Shown one piece after another: positions 46,468-56,238 of a DNA stretch of 64,000 nucleotides. Every line of letters starts with the position of its first letter. Positions within the stretch are counted from its first letter, which is position 1. Under the pieces are notes generated by a model. That model was not told the DNA's origin and made no database searches. It saw only the letters and a program-made list of their open reading frames with translations. The position numbers and the translations under genes are program-made. The stretch comes from Rhizobium sullae. Lineage in GTDB: Bacteria > Pseudomonadota > Alphaproteobacteria > Rhizobiales > Rhizobiaceae. Where the stretch lies: positions 3,878,501 through 3,942,500 of the forward strand of contig NZ_CP104143.1 of assembly GCF_025200715.1 (NCBI RefSeq). Reading direction: 5' to 3'.

Positions 46468-47943
46468 ATGTTCGGAAAACGCGGAAATGAAGGCCAAGGA
46501 AAGGGCGGCGGCGTAAGCGCACCGCCACCGCCGTCAGCCGCTGCGGCTCCCGCTTCCGCGCCCGCCGTGCTGGTCGAGCCGGCAAGAGAGCCTGGCCGGT
46601 ATCAGGTGACGCCGCCGCCCATGCAGACACCGCAGCGCCGGCGGCCAGCCCGCACCGACGAATATTACGACACCAAGGCACAGGTCTTCTCGGCGCTGAT
46701 CGATACGATTGATCTCTCCCAGCTTGCCAAGCTGGATGGGGAAAGCGCCCGCGAGGAAATCCGCGATATCGTCAACGATATCATCACCATCAAGAACTTC
46801 GCGATGTCGATTTCCGAGCAGGAAGAGCTGCTCGAAGACATCTGCAACGATGTTCTCGGCTATGGACCGCTGGAGCCGCTGCTCGCGCGCGACGACATTT
46901 CCGACATCATGGTCAACGGCGCCGGCCAGACCTTCATCGAAGTCGGCGGCAAGACGATCGAGTCTGAGATCCGCTTCCGCGACAACGGCCAGCTCCTTTC
47001 TATCTGCCAGCGTATCGTCAGCCAGGTCGGCCGCCGCGTCGACGAATCGAGCCCGATCTGCGACGCTCGCCTGCCGGACGGCTCGCGTGTCAACGTCATC
47101 GCTCCGCCGCTGGCGATCGATGGCCCGGCGCTTACCATCCGTAAGTTCAAGAAGGACAAGCTGACGCTCGATCAACTCGTCCGCTTTGGCGCGATCACGT
47201 CGGAAGGCGCAACGCTTTTGCAGATCATAGGCCGCGTCCGCTGCAACGTCGTGATCTCCGGCGGCACCGGTTCCGGCAAGACAACGCTTCTGAACTGCCT
47301 GACGAACTATATCGACAGGGACGAGCGCGTTATCACCTGTGAGGATACGGCGGAACTGCAGCTGCAGCAGCCGCATGTGGTGCGGCTGGAAACCCGTCCG
47401 CCGAACATCGAAGGCGAAGGCGAGATCACCATGCGCGACCTCGTCAAGAACTGCCTTCGTATGCGTCCGGAACGCATCATCGTCGGCGAAGTGCGTGGAC
47501 CGGAGGTCTTCGACCTTCTGCAGGCGATGAACACCGGTCACGACGGCTCAATGGGAACGATCCACTCGAACTCGCCCCGCGAATGTCTGAGCCGTATCGA
47601 ATCCATGATCGCGATGGGTGGCTACAGTCTGCCGGCAAAGACTGTTCGCGAAATCATCGCCGGTTCGATCGACGTCATAATTCAGGCAGCGCGGCTGCGC
47701 GACGGCTCGCGGCGTATTACGGCGATCACCGAGGTGATCGGCATGGAAGGCGATGTGATCATCACCCAGGACCTGATGCGGTACGAGATCGACGGCGAGG
47801 ACGCCGCCGGCCGCCTCATCGGGCGTCACCTGTCAACCGGTATCGGCAAACCGCATTTCTGGGATCGCGCGCGCTACTACAACGAAGAAAAGCGCCTTGC
47901 CGCTGCCTTGGATCAGATGGAAGAAAAGTCGAAGGAAGTATGA
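46468..47943 (+). CDS. cpaF: Pilus assembly ATPase CpaF (TadA)
   Basis: The 491-residue secretion ATPase has a low-complexity Pro/Ala N-terminus (about 10-60), the N-terminal domain, then Walker [15 protein letters not shown] near 264-277, the Asp box [10 protein letters not shown], Walker [14 protein letters not shown] and the His box [13 protein letters not shown]. These are complete, so it should hydrolyse ATP. It forms the cytoplasmic hexamer that drives both extension and retraction. The stop is coupled to tadB. Confidence 0.95.
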   Translation: MFGKRGNEGQGKGGGVSAPPPPSAAAAPASAPAVLVEPAREPGRYQVTPPPMQTPQRRRPARTDEYYDTKAQVFSALIDTIDLSQLAKLDGESAREEIRDIVNDIITIKNFAMSISEQEELLEDICNDVLGYGPLEPLLARDDISDIMVNGAGQTFIEVGGKTIESEIRFRDNGQLLSICQRIVSQVGRRVDESSPICDARLPDGSRVNVIAPPLAIDGPALTIRKFKKDKLTLDQLVRFGAITSEGATLLQIIGRVRCNVVISGGTGSGKTTLLNCLTNYIDRDERVITCEDTAELQLQQPHVVRLETRPPNIEGEGEITMRDLVKNCLRMRPERIIVGEVRGPEVFDLLQAMNTGHDGSMGTIHSNSPRECLSRIESMIAMGGYSLPAKTVREIIAGSIDVIIQAARLRDGSRRITAITEVIGMEGDVIITQDLMRYEIDGEDAAGRLIGRHLSTGIGKPHFWDRARYYNEEKRLAAALDQMEEKSKEV

Positions 47944-48950
47944 TGTTCGGCCTCGATGCGATAGTGCTTGCCATCATCGCGCTGGTTGCGGTCGCAGCGG
48001 GCGCGGTGTGCTATGGCCTGCTCTTCAGCCGTATGGAGACCGAGAAGAAGGCTGCCAATCGCGTCAGCCGCGTCGCCTCAAACGAGACCGACCGGGTGAA
48101 GGTCAAGGCCGCACGGGACCGTGTGCAGGAAATGTCGAAACGCCGCAAGTCGGTGCAGGACAATCTCAAGGACCTCGAAAAACGCCAGCAGGAAAACACA
48201 AAACGGAAACTGTCCCTGAAGTCGCGGCTGACCCAAGCGGGCTTTGCCATCACGCCCGCTAAATTCTACATGTTCGGCGCCGCCTTCGGGCTGTTCCTGA
48301 TGCTGATCGCATTGCTCGCCGGCGCTCCGATGCTGGTCGTTCTTGCGCTTCCAGTCGTTGCTGGACTCGGCCTGCCGCGCTGGATACTGGGATTCCTGAT
48401 CAAGCGCCGCCAGAACAAATTCCTCAACGAATTTCCGAACGCGCTCGACGTCATCGTGCGTTCGATCAAGTCCGGCCTGCCGCTGAACGATGCGATCCGC
48501 CTCATCGCAAACGAAGGCCGCGATCCGGTGAAAACCGAATTTCGCCGGGTCGTGGAATCGCAACAGGTCGGCCTCAGTGTTCCCGACGCCTGCGCGCGCA
48601 TGACCAACTACATGCCGTTGCAGGAAGTCAGTTTCTTCGCGATCGTCATCGCCATTCAGTCGCAGGCCGGCGGCAATCTTTCCGAAGCGATCGGCAACCT
48701 TTCGAAGGTTCTGCGCGACCGCAAGAAGATGAAGGCCAAGGTGCAGGCGCTTTCGATGGAAGCCAAGGCTTCCGCCGTCATCATCGGCGCCTTGCCCTTC
48801 ATCGTCGCCACGCTCGTTTACCTCACGTCGCCGCAATACATGATCATTCTCTTCACCGATCCGCGCGGGCATTTCATCATGGGCGCTTCGGCGGTCTGGA
48901 TGTCGATCGGTATCTTCGTCATGCGCAACATGGTCAATTTCGACATCTAA
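47943..48950 (+). CDS. tadB: Flp pilus inner-membrane platform protein TadB
   Basis: Of two adjacent ATGs (47940 and 47943), the second is better placed for the AGGA at 47933-47936; it gives 335 residues. A first membrane helix is followed by a charged cytoplasmic segment with coiled-coil character (RVQEMSKRRKSVQDNLKDLEKRQQ) and a T2SSF domain (NALDVIVRSIKSGLPLNDAI, VIAIQSQAGGNLSEAIGNLS) with C-terminal helices. With TadC it forms the platform on CpaF. Confidence 0.93.
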   Translation: MFGLDAIVLAIIALVAVAAGAVCYGLLFSRMETEKKAANRVSRVASNETDRVKVKAARDRVQEMSKRRKSVQDNLKDLEKRQQENTKRKLSLKSRLTQAGFAITPAKFYMFGAAFGLFLMLIALLAGAPMLVVLALPVVAGLGLPRWILGFLIKRRQNKFLNEFPNALDVIVRSIKSGLPLNDAIRLIANEGRDPVKTEFRRVVESQQVGLSVPDACARMTNYMPLQEVSFFAIVIAIQSQAGGNLSEAIGNLSKVLRDRKKMKAKVQALSMEAKASAVIIGALPFIVATLVYLTSPQYMIILFTDPRGHFIMGASAVWMSIGIFVMRNMVNFDI

Positions 48951-48966
48951 CCGGAAGGAACGCGCC

Positions 48967-49950
48967 ATGTCATCGGATCTTGCAGCAAGATTGACCGATC
49001 CGGCCATGCTGGTGGCGCTTCTCGTCGCGATCGCCGTCTTCGCAACCTTCTATACGATCGCCGTTCCCTTCTTCGAGCGCGGCGACCTCAACAAGCGGAT
49101 GCGCGCCGTCTCGACGGAGCGTGATCAGATTCGTGCCCGCGAGCGTGCCCGCATGAATACGGAGTCGGGAAGCAAGGCGTCGCTTCGCAACCAGAACAAC
49201 CGGTCTGTGCGCCAGATCGTCGAACGCTTCAATCTTCGCGAAGCGCTGGTCGACGAAAACACGATGAATAAGCTCCGGGCAGCCGGCTATCGCTCCGAAA
49301 ACGCCTTGAACACATTTCTCGTCGCTCGCTTCTTTCTGCCGTTCGTCTTTCTCGCGGTCGCCGTTTTTTGGATTTTCGGTCTCGGAAACCTTGCCGCCAA
49401 GCCGCTTCCCATCCGCCTGCTGGCGATGGTCGGCACGGGCTATCTCGGCTTCTACGCGCCGAACATCTTCATCTCGAACCGCATGTCGAAGCGACAGCAC
49501 TCGATCAAACGCGCCTGGCCGGACGCGCTCGACCTGATGCTGATCTGCGTCGAATCCGGCATCTCGATTGAAGCAGCGATGCGACGCGTCTCGGAAGAAC
49601 TCGGCGAACAGTCGCCGCCGCTTGCCGAAGAAATGGTGTTGACGACAGCTGAGCTCTCCTTCCTGCCCGACCGCCGTCAGGCACTCGAGAACCTCGGCAC
49701 GCGCACGCAGATCGGTCTTGTGCAGTCGGTCACACAGGCCCTTATCCAGGCCGACCGTTACGGCACGCCGATTTCGCAGGCGCTACGCGTTCTCGCACAG
49801 GAAGGCCGTGACGAACGCATGAACGAGGCTGAAAAAAAGGCCGCCGCCCTGCCGCCGAAGCTGACCGTTCCGATGATCCTGTTCTTCCTTCCCGTTCTCG
49901 TTGCGGTTATTCTCGGCCCGGCCGGCATTCAGGTCGCCGACAGGTTCTGA
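48967..49950 (+). CDS. tadC: Flp pilus inner-membrane platform protein TadC
   Basis: The 327-residue protein has an N-terminal helix, a basic cytoplasmic stretch and a T2SSF domain with WPDALDLMLICVESGISIEAAM and RYGTPISQALRVLAQEGRDERM before the last helices. It is the usual partner of TadB, 16 nt downstream, and completes the plus-strand Tad operon. Confidence 0.93.
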   Translation: MSSDLAARLTDPAMLVALLVAIAVFATFYTIAVPFFERGDLNKRMRAVSTERDQIRARERARMNTESGSKASLRNQNNRSVRQIVERFNLREALVDENTMNKLRAAGYRSENALNTFLVARFFLPFVFLAVAVFWIFGLGNLAAKPLPIRLLAMVGTGYLGFYAPNIFISNRMSKRQHSIKRAWPDALDLMLICVESGISIEAAMRRVSEELGEQSPPLAEEMVLTTAELSFLPDRRQALENLGTRTQIGLVQSVTQALIQADRYGTPISQALRVLAQEGRDERMNEAEKKAAALPPKLTVPMILFFLPVLVAVILGPAGIQVADRF

Positions 49951-50078
49951 CACCGCTTGCAGGCTATTGCGAAACCAGCTAGCCATAGTTTTTGCGTGAC
50001 TGGCGAATGAGATCGAAGACCATCGGGAAGCGTTGATGTGGCCACCGCTCGTCTGGTCGAAATCAGGAGTTAGTGTTC

Positions 50079-50708
50079 ATGTCTTCCGCAGCCATTCTCA
50101 CCAGCATTTTTGCAGCGCTGATCGTCGGCGCGATGAGCCCCGGCCCAAGTTTCGTCGTCGTCTCGCGCATCGCCATTTCCCGCTCTCGCCTTGATGGCTT
50201 GGCAGCGGCGCTCGGAATGGGTGTCGGCGGCGTCATTTTCGGCATTCTCGCCCTTGCGGGCCTGACGGCGTTGCTGACGCAGTTTGCGTGGCTTTACCTG
50301 GTGTTGAAGTTCGCCGGCGGCGCCTACCTCGTCTATATCGCGTTCCGGATCTGGCAGGGCGCGAAGGAACCTCTCGAGGTGTCCGGCGCGGTCGCGGGCG
50401 GGGCGTCGCTCGGCCGCAGCTTCTCGATGGCGCTGCTGACGCAGCTCAGCAATCCGAAGACCATCATCGTCTATGCGAGTATATTCGCGGCTTTTCTGCC
50501 GAAAACCGTACCTGCAGGTGTCATCATCGGTCTGCCGATCGGCATCTTCGCGATCGAGGCCGGATGGTATGCGATCGTGGCGCTGGCTTTCTCGGCCCGC
50601 CGTCCGCGCCAGGTCTATTTGGCCGCTAAGCACTGGATCGACCGCGCTGCCGGGCTCGTCATGGGCGGGCTGGGTTTGCGTTTGATTTCCGGCGCGATCC
50701 TTCGGTAA
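50079..50708 (+). CDS. LysE/RhtB family exporter
   Basis: ATG 50079 is preferred over an in-frame GTG at 50073. The 209-residue protein has about six hydrophobic segments and the family N-terminal signature GAMSPGPSFVVVSRIAISRSRLDGLAAALGMG, plus the SNPKTIIVYASIFAAFLP block. LysE-type proteins export amino acids or related metabolites; the substrate cannot be told. It lies between the Tad operon and a TadD-like gene but is not a pilus component. Confidence 0.88.
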   Translation: MSSAAILTSIFAALIVGAMSPGPSFVVVSRIAISRSRLDGLAAALGMGVGGVIFGILALAGLTALLTQFAWLYLVLKFAGGAYLVYIAFRIWQGAKEPLEVSGAVAGGASLGRSFSMALLTQLSNPKTIIVYASIFAAFLPKTVPAGVIIGLPIGIFAIEAGWYAIVALAFSARRPRQVYLAAKHWIDRAAGLVMGGLGLRLISGAILR

Positions 50709-50714
50709 CCGAAA

Positions 50715-51539
50715 TCAGTTGGTATTGCTTGCCGGCGCGCTGTCCTTTGCCGCGAGCTTCTGCCAGGAATTTTGCTGGGAAAGCATCGAACGCAAATAGG
50801 CGACGTTGGCGTCGGCCTGCTGCTGCGCGAGCTCGCGGCGGGCGATCTCTTCGGCCTCTGGGAAGCGTCCCTGCAGACCGACGACAAGGGCAAGATTCTG
50901 CCTGACGCGACTATCGGCGCCCGGCTGGCTCGCCGCTTGCTTGAGATAGGTTTCGGCGGTCCTGAGGTCGCCTGTCAGCACATAGGACATGCCGAGGTTT
51001 GAAAGCACGGAAGGCTCGTTCGGCATGATGTCCAGCGCATCGCGATAACGCGCGCGCGCATCGCCGGGCTTGCCCATCTGGTCGAGAATCGCGCCTTGGG
51101 CAGAAATAAGCTTCCAATCGGGCCGGTCCGGGGTTTGCGCCCGGCCGATCGTGTCGAGCGCTTGCTGGAATTGTCCGGCGGCTGCCTGGGCCTTGCCGTA
51201 TGCGGCAAGGACATTGCGGTCTTTCGGATTGGAAATCGCAACCTGCTGCATGACGGCAAGCGCCTGCGCATCACGCCCGGCCATGCGCAGCAGGTTGGCG
51301 TAGTTGACGCCGTTGACCGGATCGCGTGGGTTTTTCTCGTAGGCCTGGCCGACCCGTTCCGTCATTGCGTGAAGCTCGTTCGCATCCATGGTTTCGAGCG
51401 GCTTTGTCAGCTTCGGAACCGAACCCGTCGTCATCTTGTCCTTGGTCGTCGAGCAACCCGCGAGCGCCGCGACGATCATTATGGCTACGGCGCAGTGGAG
51501 AATACGGTTCTTGGAGGGATTGATGGCCGGGAGAGGCAT
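50715..51539 (-). CDS. TadD-like tetratricopeptide-repeat lipoprotein
   Basis: The 274-residue protein has a lipoprotein signal (MIVAALAGCSTT, Cys29) and several TPR units from about 65 to 240 (for example NEPSVLSNLGMSYVLTGDLRTAETYLKQA). Proteins of this form beside Tad loci are TadD, a pilot lipoprotein for the secretin. It is on the opposite strand to the Tad operon and convergent with the LysE-type gene, so its promoter is separate. Confidence 0.85.
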   Translation of the reverse strand: MPLPAINPSKNRILHCAVAIMIVAALAGCSTTKDKMTTGSVPKLTKPLETMDANELHAMTERVGQAYEKNPRDPVNGVNYANLLRMAGRDAQALAVMQQVAISNPKDRNVLAAYGKAQAAAGQFQQALDTIGRAQTPDRPDWKLISAQGAILDQMGKPGDARARYRDALDIMPNEPSVLSNLGMSYVLTGDLRTAETYLKQAASQPGADSRVRQNLALVVGLQGRFPEAEEIARRELAQQQADANVAYLRSMLSQQNSWQKLAAKDSAPASNTN

Positions 51540-51681
51540 TGCGCTTTCCTGAATTCAGAAACTGGCGCCTGGCCTCTAAGCGGAACAGGGAAAGGTTTGA
51601 CGCAATCTTCACTCCAGCAATAGTCTGTTAACCCTAACGGACCGTTAAAAAGCGATTCCCGGACATCGCCGAAGGATAAAT

Positions 51682-53067
51682 ATGGCCCCCTATCAGTTCA
51701 TCGAGAGACCGACGCCGTTCAACACGAAAGGCGGTTCCACATTGCCGATCTTCGCGGTCACGCCTGCACACATCGAGACCGGTACGATCGATCCGATCGC
51801 GCTCGATTGGGCGAAGAAGGCAGGCTACAGGGCGGAAAGCGGTTCTCTACTGCTTATCCCGACCGCGGCGGGGCACCTCGGCGGGGCGCTTTTCGGCCTC
51901 GGCACTAATCCATCGGAACAACCCTATATCACCGGCAAACTTGCCCGCTCGCTGCCGGCCGGCGATTGGCACATCGAAACCGCACCGTTGACGGCAAACC
52001 GCCTGTCGCTCGGTTTTGGGCTCGGCAGCTACCGTTTCGACCGCTACCGTTCCGACAAGCAGGCGGCCGCAACGCTGATGATCCCGCGCGATGCTGACGG
52101 TGCAGATATCAAGCGCCAGCTCGCAGGCGTCTTCCTTGCCCGCGATCTCATCAACACGCCGACCAATGATATGGGACCCGAACAGCTCGAAGCCGCCTTC
52201 CGCGGCCTCGCCGAGCACTACAAGGCGGAAATGTCGGTCATCATCGGCGACGATCTGCTGAAGGAGAACTTCCCGCTGGTCCACACAGTTGGCCGCGCCA
52301 GCGCCGATGCGCCGCGCCTCCTGGAACTGCGCTGGGGGAAGAAGGGCCACCGCAAGGTTACGCTTGTCGGCAAGGGCGTCTGCTTTGATACCGGCGGCCT
52401 CGACATCAAGCCTGCCTCCTCCATGCTTTTGATGAAGAAGGACATGGGCGGCGCAGCGAATGTAATGGGCCTTGCGCTGATGATCATGGACGCGAAGCTG
52501 AAGGTCGACCTCCGCGTCATCATTCCTGTCGTTGAAAATTCGATTTCGGCAAATGCGTTCCGCCCGGGAGACGTCTACAAGAGCCGCAAGGGTCTAACGG
52601 TTCAGATCGACAATACCGATGCGGAGGGCCGCCTGATCCTTGCCGACGCATTGGCTTACGCCGACGAAGAGGCACCGGATCTGCTGATCGATATGGCGAC
52701 GCTCACGGGCGCTGCCCGCGTCGCGCTCGGTCCCGATCTCCCGCCATTCTTCACGGATGACGAAAACCTTGCCCACCATCTGACTGAAGCAAGCCTCGAG
52801 ACCGACGACCCCTTGTGGCGGCTGCCGCTCTATATGGGCTACGACAAGGATATCCGCGCCAGGATCGCCGACATCACCAACGCTCCGGCGGGCGGTATGG
52901 CGGGTGCGATCACGGCTGCGCTATTCCTGAAACGCTTTGTCAGCAATACGAAGAGCTGGGCGCATTTCGACATCTACGGCTGGGCGCCGACCGAGCGCGC
53001 TCATTCGCCAGGCGGCGGCGAGGCTCAGGCGATCCGTGCGCTTTACCACCATATCCGCCGCGGCTGA
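51682..53067 (+). CDS. Leucyl aminopeptidase family protein (M17)
   Basis: The 461-residue protein has an N-terminal domain and a C-terminal M17 catalytic domain. Metal and catalytic residues are visible in VGKGVCFDTGGLDIKP, MLLMKKDMGGAANV and the signature NTDAEGRLILADAL. The bicarbonate-site region is followed by MATLTGAARVALG. It would remove N-terminal residues from peptides in the cytoplasm. It precedes an NlpC/P60 gene, a common pairing that suggests cell-wall peptide recycling (inference). Confidence 0.92.
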   Translation: MAPYQFIERPTPFNTKGGSTLPIFAVTPAHIETGTIDPIALDWAKKAGYRAESGSLLLIPTAAGHLGGALFGLGTNPSEQPYITGKLARSLPAGDWHIETAPLTANRLSLGFGLGSYRFDRYRSDKQAAATLMIPRDADGADIKRQLAGVFLARDLINTPTNDMGPEQLEAAFRGLAEHYKAEMSVIIGDDLLKENFPLVHTVGRASADAPRLLELRWGKKGHRKVTLVGKGVCFDTGGLDIKPASSMLLMKKDMGGAANVMGLALMIMDAKLKVDLRVIIPVVENSISANAFRPGDVYKSRKGLTVQIDNTDAEGRLILADALAYADEEAPDLLIDMATLTGAARVALGPDLPPFFTDDENLAHHLTEASLETDDPLWRLPLYMGYDKDIRARIADITNAPAGGMAGAITAALFLKRFVSNTKSWAHFDIYGWAPTERAHSPGGGEAQAIRALYHHIRRG

Positions 53068-53181
53068 TCGACGATCGTTAAAATTTTATTCACTTTGCGA
53101 GGCGGCAGATTCTGCCGCCTCTTGCACACCGGCATCCACTGCCGGAGAATGAAACGCTAGCGTAATGATTTTGGAGGATCC

Positions 53182-53532
53182 TTGCCGATCGAATTGACCG
53201 CCTCGCAGGCGCTGGGGCTTTGGTACGGCGTTACCCTCGACCAGGTGCGTCACGACGAACGTGATTTGACGTTGCGCCAGATGGCGATCCTGCTGCATAT
53301 CTATCTGGTGCCGCCGCCCCATACCGTGCGTGGGCTCGCCGCAACGCTGAACGTGACGAAACCGGTTATCACTCGTGCGCTCGATACCATGGGCGAAATG
53401 GGCTTAGTCGATCGGGCACGCGATGAGAGCGACCGGCGGAATGTGATCATCAAGCGCACCGTCGGTGGCGCGCTCTATCTCGAGAAACTCGGCGACCTGG
53501 TGCGTGACCAGGGGCGCCGCCTGCCAATATAA
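53182..53532 (+). CDS. MarR-like winged-helix protein
   Basis: The start is TTG 53182, with GGAGG 4 nt upstream; no ATG fits. The 116-residue protein is short for MarR (about 140) but has the winged-helix order: RQMAILLHIYLVPPPHTVRGLAATLNVTKPVITRALDTMGEMGLVDRARDESDRRNVIIKRT. The C-terminal dimer helix is reduced. It is followed 16 nt later by an NlpC/P60 gene and may regulate it. Confidence 0.82.
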   Translation: MPIELTASQALGLWYGVTLDQVRHDERDLTLRQMAILLHIYLVPPPHTVRGLAATLNVTKPVITRALDTMGEMGLVDRARDESDRRNVIIKRTVGGALYLEKLGDLVRDQGRRLPI

Positions 53533-53548
53533 GGGAATGGAAGTGACG

Positions 53549-54397
53549 ATGCTCGACCGCCGCCTGCATGCCTATCGTCCGGACCTTGCCGAAGCGAGTC
53601 TGGAAGGCAAGGTCGAAGCCTTGCGTTTTGTTTCCGGTACCCCGGCGCGGATCGCCGTTCCGGTTGCGCCGCTTCGTTCGCAACCGGAACTTTCAGTCGA
53701 CATCGATACGGAACTGCTCCTCGGGGAGGATGTAACGGTCTTTGACCGTGCCGGCGGCTGGTGCTGGGTAAAGGCTCGTTCGGATGGGTATGTCGGCTAC
53801 CTGCCGGAGGAGATGCTGTCCGACGCTCAAGGAGAACCGACGCATATCGTCACCGTGCAGCGCACGTTCCTCTATCCGGAGCCGGAATTGCGCAAGCCTT
53901 ACAAGTCGGTGCTCTCCATGGGCAGCCGCGTCAGGGTCGCGGGGGAGGCGGAAGCGCGCGGAAATCACTACGCCGTACTTGAAGATGGTACTGCGATCTT
54001 TGCAAGGCATGTCCAGCCTGTTGCTACCGGCAAGGACGACGATTATGTCGAGATCGCGTCGCGCTTCATGAATGCACCTTACTTGTGGGGCGGCCGCTCA
54101 GGCCTTGGCATCGATTGTTCCGGCCTTGTGCAGCTTGCCATGCAGATGGCCGGTCGAAGCGCGCCTCGTGACACGGACATGCAGGCAGCCGGCCTCGGCG
54201 AGGCGATCGATCGCTCCGAACTTCGCCGCGGCGACCTCGTCTTCTGGAAGGGGCATGTCGCAATCATGGAGGATCCGGAAACGATCATTCATGCCAACGG
54301 CTACACGATGACCGTGGCCCGCGAGAATTTTGAAGCCGCTGTCAAGCGTATTGGCCAGCTTTACCAACAGCCAACTGGTTACCGCCGTCCGGTCTGA
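53549..54397 (+). CDS. NlpC/P60 cysteine peptidase with SH3-like domains
   Basis: ATG 53549 has GGAAG 5 nt upstream; the in-frame ATG 53537 is too close to its own. The 282-residue protein has two bacterial SH3-like regions (about 30-95 and 100-155) and a C-terminal NlpC/P60 domain with nucleophile in GIDCSGLVQLA near 188, His in FWKGHVAIM and a third residue in IIHANGYTM. No signal peptide is visible, so it may act on murein peptides in the cytoplasm, like gamma-D-glutamyl-diamino-acid peptidases. Confidence 0.9.
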   Translation: MLDRRLHAYRPDLAEASLEGKVEALRFVSGTPARIAVPVAPLRSQPELSVDIDTELLLGEDVTVFDRAGGWCWVKARSDGYVGYLPEEMLSDAQGEPTHIVTVQRTFLYPEPELRKPYKSVLSMGSRVRVAGEAEARGNHYAVLEDGTAIFARHVQPVATGKDDDYVEIASRFMNAPYLWGGRSGLGIDCSGLVQLAMQMAGRSAPRDTDMQAAGLGEAIDRSELRRGDLVFWKGHVAIMEDPETIIHANGYTMTVARENFEAAVKRIGQLYQQPTGYRRPV

Positions 54398-54399
54398 TT

Positions 54400-55251
54400 T
54401 TAGAAACGCCGCGGGTCGAAGAAATCGCGCAGTCCGTCCCCCAGCATGTTGAAACCGAGAACGGCCAGCGCGATCGCAAGCCCGGGAAGGATGGCAAGCC
54501 ACGGCGCCAGCCCAAGATAGGTTTGGGAATCGGCGAGCATCCGGCCCCAGGTCGGCACCGGCGGCGCCACTCCCAGACCAAGGAAGCTTAATCCCGCCTC
54601 AGTGAGGATCGCCAACCCGAGCTGGATCGCCGCATGGACGGTGATCTGGTTCATGATGTTCGGCAACACATGGCGCACCGAAATCGTCAAGCGGCTGTTG
54701 CCGATTGCGCGCGCCGCCAGCACGTAGTCGCGGCTCCAGGCCTGCAGGGCCGAGGCGAGAGTGACTCGCGCGAAAACCGGGATCATGAAGGCGGCAATCG
54801 CCGTGATCGCCGTAAACTTGCCAGGTCCGAGAAAAGCGCCGAGGATCATCGCGGAGAGGATCGGTGGCAGCGCGAAGATGACGTCGCAGACGCGCATCAG
54901 CAGCGTTTCAAAGATGCCGCGGATCGCTGCGGCTGATATGCCGGCAATCGAACCGACCGCAGCACCAACGGCGACCGCGGCGATGGCGATCGACAGCGAA
55001 TTCCAGCATCCGGCCATCAGCATCGAAAGAACGTCGCGGCCGAATTGATCGGTGCCGAACAGCCCGAAGGCGAAGGGCGGCTGCAGTTTGTGAATGATCT
55101 GCATCTTTGCGGGCGGCAGCGGCGTCCAGATGAGCGACAGAAGCGCGATTGCCACGAGCAATCCGATGATGGATGCGCCGGTAAGAAGCTTAATTTGCCG
55201 GCTAATCGTGAACGAGCGCCGTCTGATGGCGGTACCGGAAGCGATCACCAT
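54400..55251 (-). CDS. Dipeptide-type ABC transporter permease (DppC-like)
   Basis: ATG 55251 lies 2 nt after the stop of the upstream permease and gives 283 residues; the frame continues upstream but antiphase to that gene. The N-terminal helix (LLTGASIIGLLVAIALLSLIW) is followed by FGTDQFGRDVLSMLMAG and the EAA loop LAARAIGNSRLTISVRHVLPNI. It ends the cassette; no ATPase gene follows, as the next gene is convergent and only 2 nt away. Confidence 0.92.
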   Translation of the reverse strand: MVIASGTAIRRRSFTISRQIKLLTGASIIGLLVAIALLSLIWTPLPPAKMQIIHKLQPPFAFGLFGTDQFGRDVLSMLMAGCWNSLSIAIAAVAVGAAVGSIAGISAAAIRGIFETLLMRVCDVIFALPPILSAMILGAFLGPGKFTAITAIAAFMIPVFARVTLASALQAWSRDYVLAARAIGNSRLTISVRHVLPNIMNQITVHAAIQLGLAILTEAGLSFLGLGVAPPVPTWGRMLADSQTYLGLAPWLAILPGLAIALAVLGFNMLGDGLRDFFDPRRF

Positions 55252-55253
55252 CG

Positions 55254-56201
55254 TCACACATCCCTGCGCAAGCGCGGGTCGACCGCAAGATAGGACATAT
55301 CGACGAGGAAATTCATGACGACGACGAGCGCGGCAAAAAACAGCACGACATCCTGCATGACAATGATGTCGCGTTGCGACAATGCTTGAAACGCAAGCCG
55401 TCCAAGACCTGGCAGGTTGAAGACGTTTTCGACCAGAACCGCGCCCGCTACGAGGAATGTGAACTGCAGCCCAAGGATCGTCAGTATCGGCACCAGCGCG
55501 TTCGGCACGGCGTGCCTCCACAAGACTGCGCGCGCCGAAAGCCCTTTCGCGAGTGCCGTCCGCGTGAAATCCTCGTGCAGTGTTTCCAGGACCGTCGAGC
55601 GAGTGACGCGTGTCAGGACGCCCGCCTGCGGCAGCGCCAGGGCCATGGCAGGCATAATCAGCGCCTGAAACGCAGGCCAGGGGCCCGCACTCCACCCTGG
55701 GAAACCTCCGGCCGGCATGAGTTCAAGCGTCGTTGAGAACAGGATGATCAGCAGCAACGATACCCAGAAAGCCGGAACGGCAATGCTTACCTGCGAAAAG
55801 AGCGTTGCGGCGACATCGGCGATGCCGTTCCGCCGCGCCGCTGCAAAGGTGCCGAGCGGCACGGCTATGGCGACGGAAAGGAGGATAGCGAGCAGCGCCA
55901 GCGGCAGCGTCACCGCCAGCCGCTCGAGGATCAGCCCCGCGACCGGCACGCCATAGGTATAAGACTGCCCGAGATCACCGGAAATCACTCCGACGACCCA
56001 TTGGCCGTAGCGAAAGAGCAGAGGTTGATCGAGCCCAAGTTCATGCCGAAGCGCTGCCAGCGTTTCGGGTGTTGCCGAAGTGCCGAGCATGATCGAAGCC
56101 GGATCGCCGGGCAGAAGATCCATGACAGCAAAAATCAGGAAAGAGAGGGTGGCAAGCGTCAGGATTAGTCCAGAAAAGCGCCGGCCAAGAACCGTGATCA
56201 C
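55254..56201 (-). CDS. Dipeptide-type ABC transporter permease (DppB-like)
   Basis: The 315-residue protein starts with the typical RRFSGLILTLATLSFLIFAVMDLLPGDPA and has the GDLGQSYTYGVPV block and EAA loop TALAKGLSARAVLWRHAVPNA, with about six helices. It forms the inner-membrane channel with the DppC-like subunit and follows the binding-protein gene by 37 nt. Confidence 0.92.
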   Translation of the reverse strand: MITVLGRRFSGLILTLATLSFLIFAVMDLLPGDPASIMLGTSATPETLAALRHELGLDQPLLFRYGQWVVGVISGDLGQSYTYGVPVAGLILERLAVTLPLALLAILLSVAIAVPLGTFAAARRNGIADVAATLFSQVSIAVPAFWVSLLLIILFSTTLELMPAGGFPGWSAGPWPAFQALIMPAMALALPQAGVLTRVTRSTVLETLHEDFTRTALAKGLSARAVLWRHAVPNALVPILTILGLQFTFLVAGAVLVENVFNLPGLGRLAFQALSQRDIIVMQDVVLFFAALVVVMNFLVDMSYLAVDPRLRRDV

Positions 56202-56238
56202 GTCCCGCCCCCAGTCGTTACCATCTCGTTGCGGAAAA

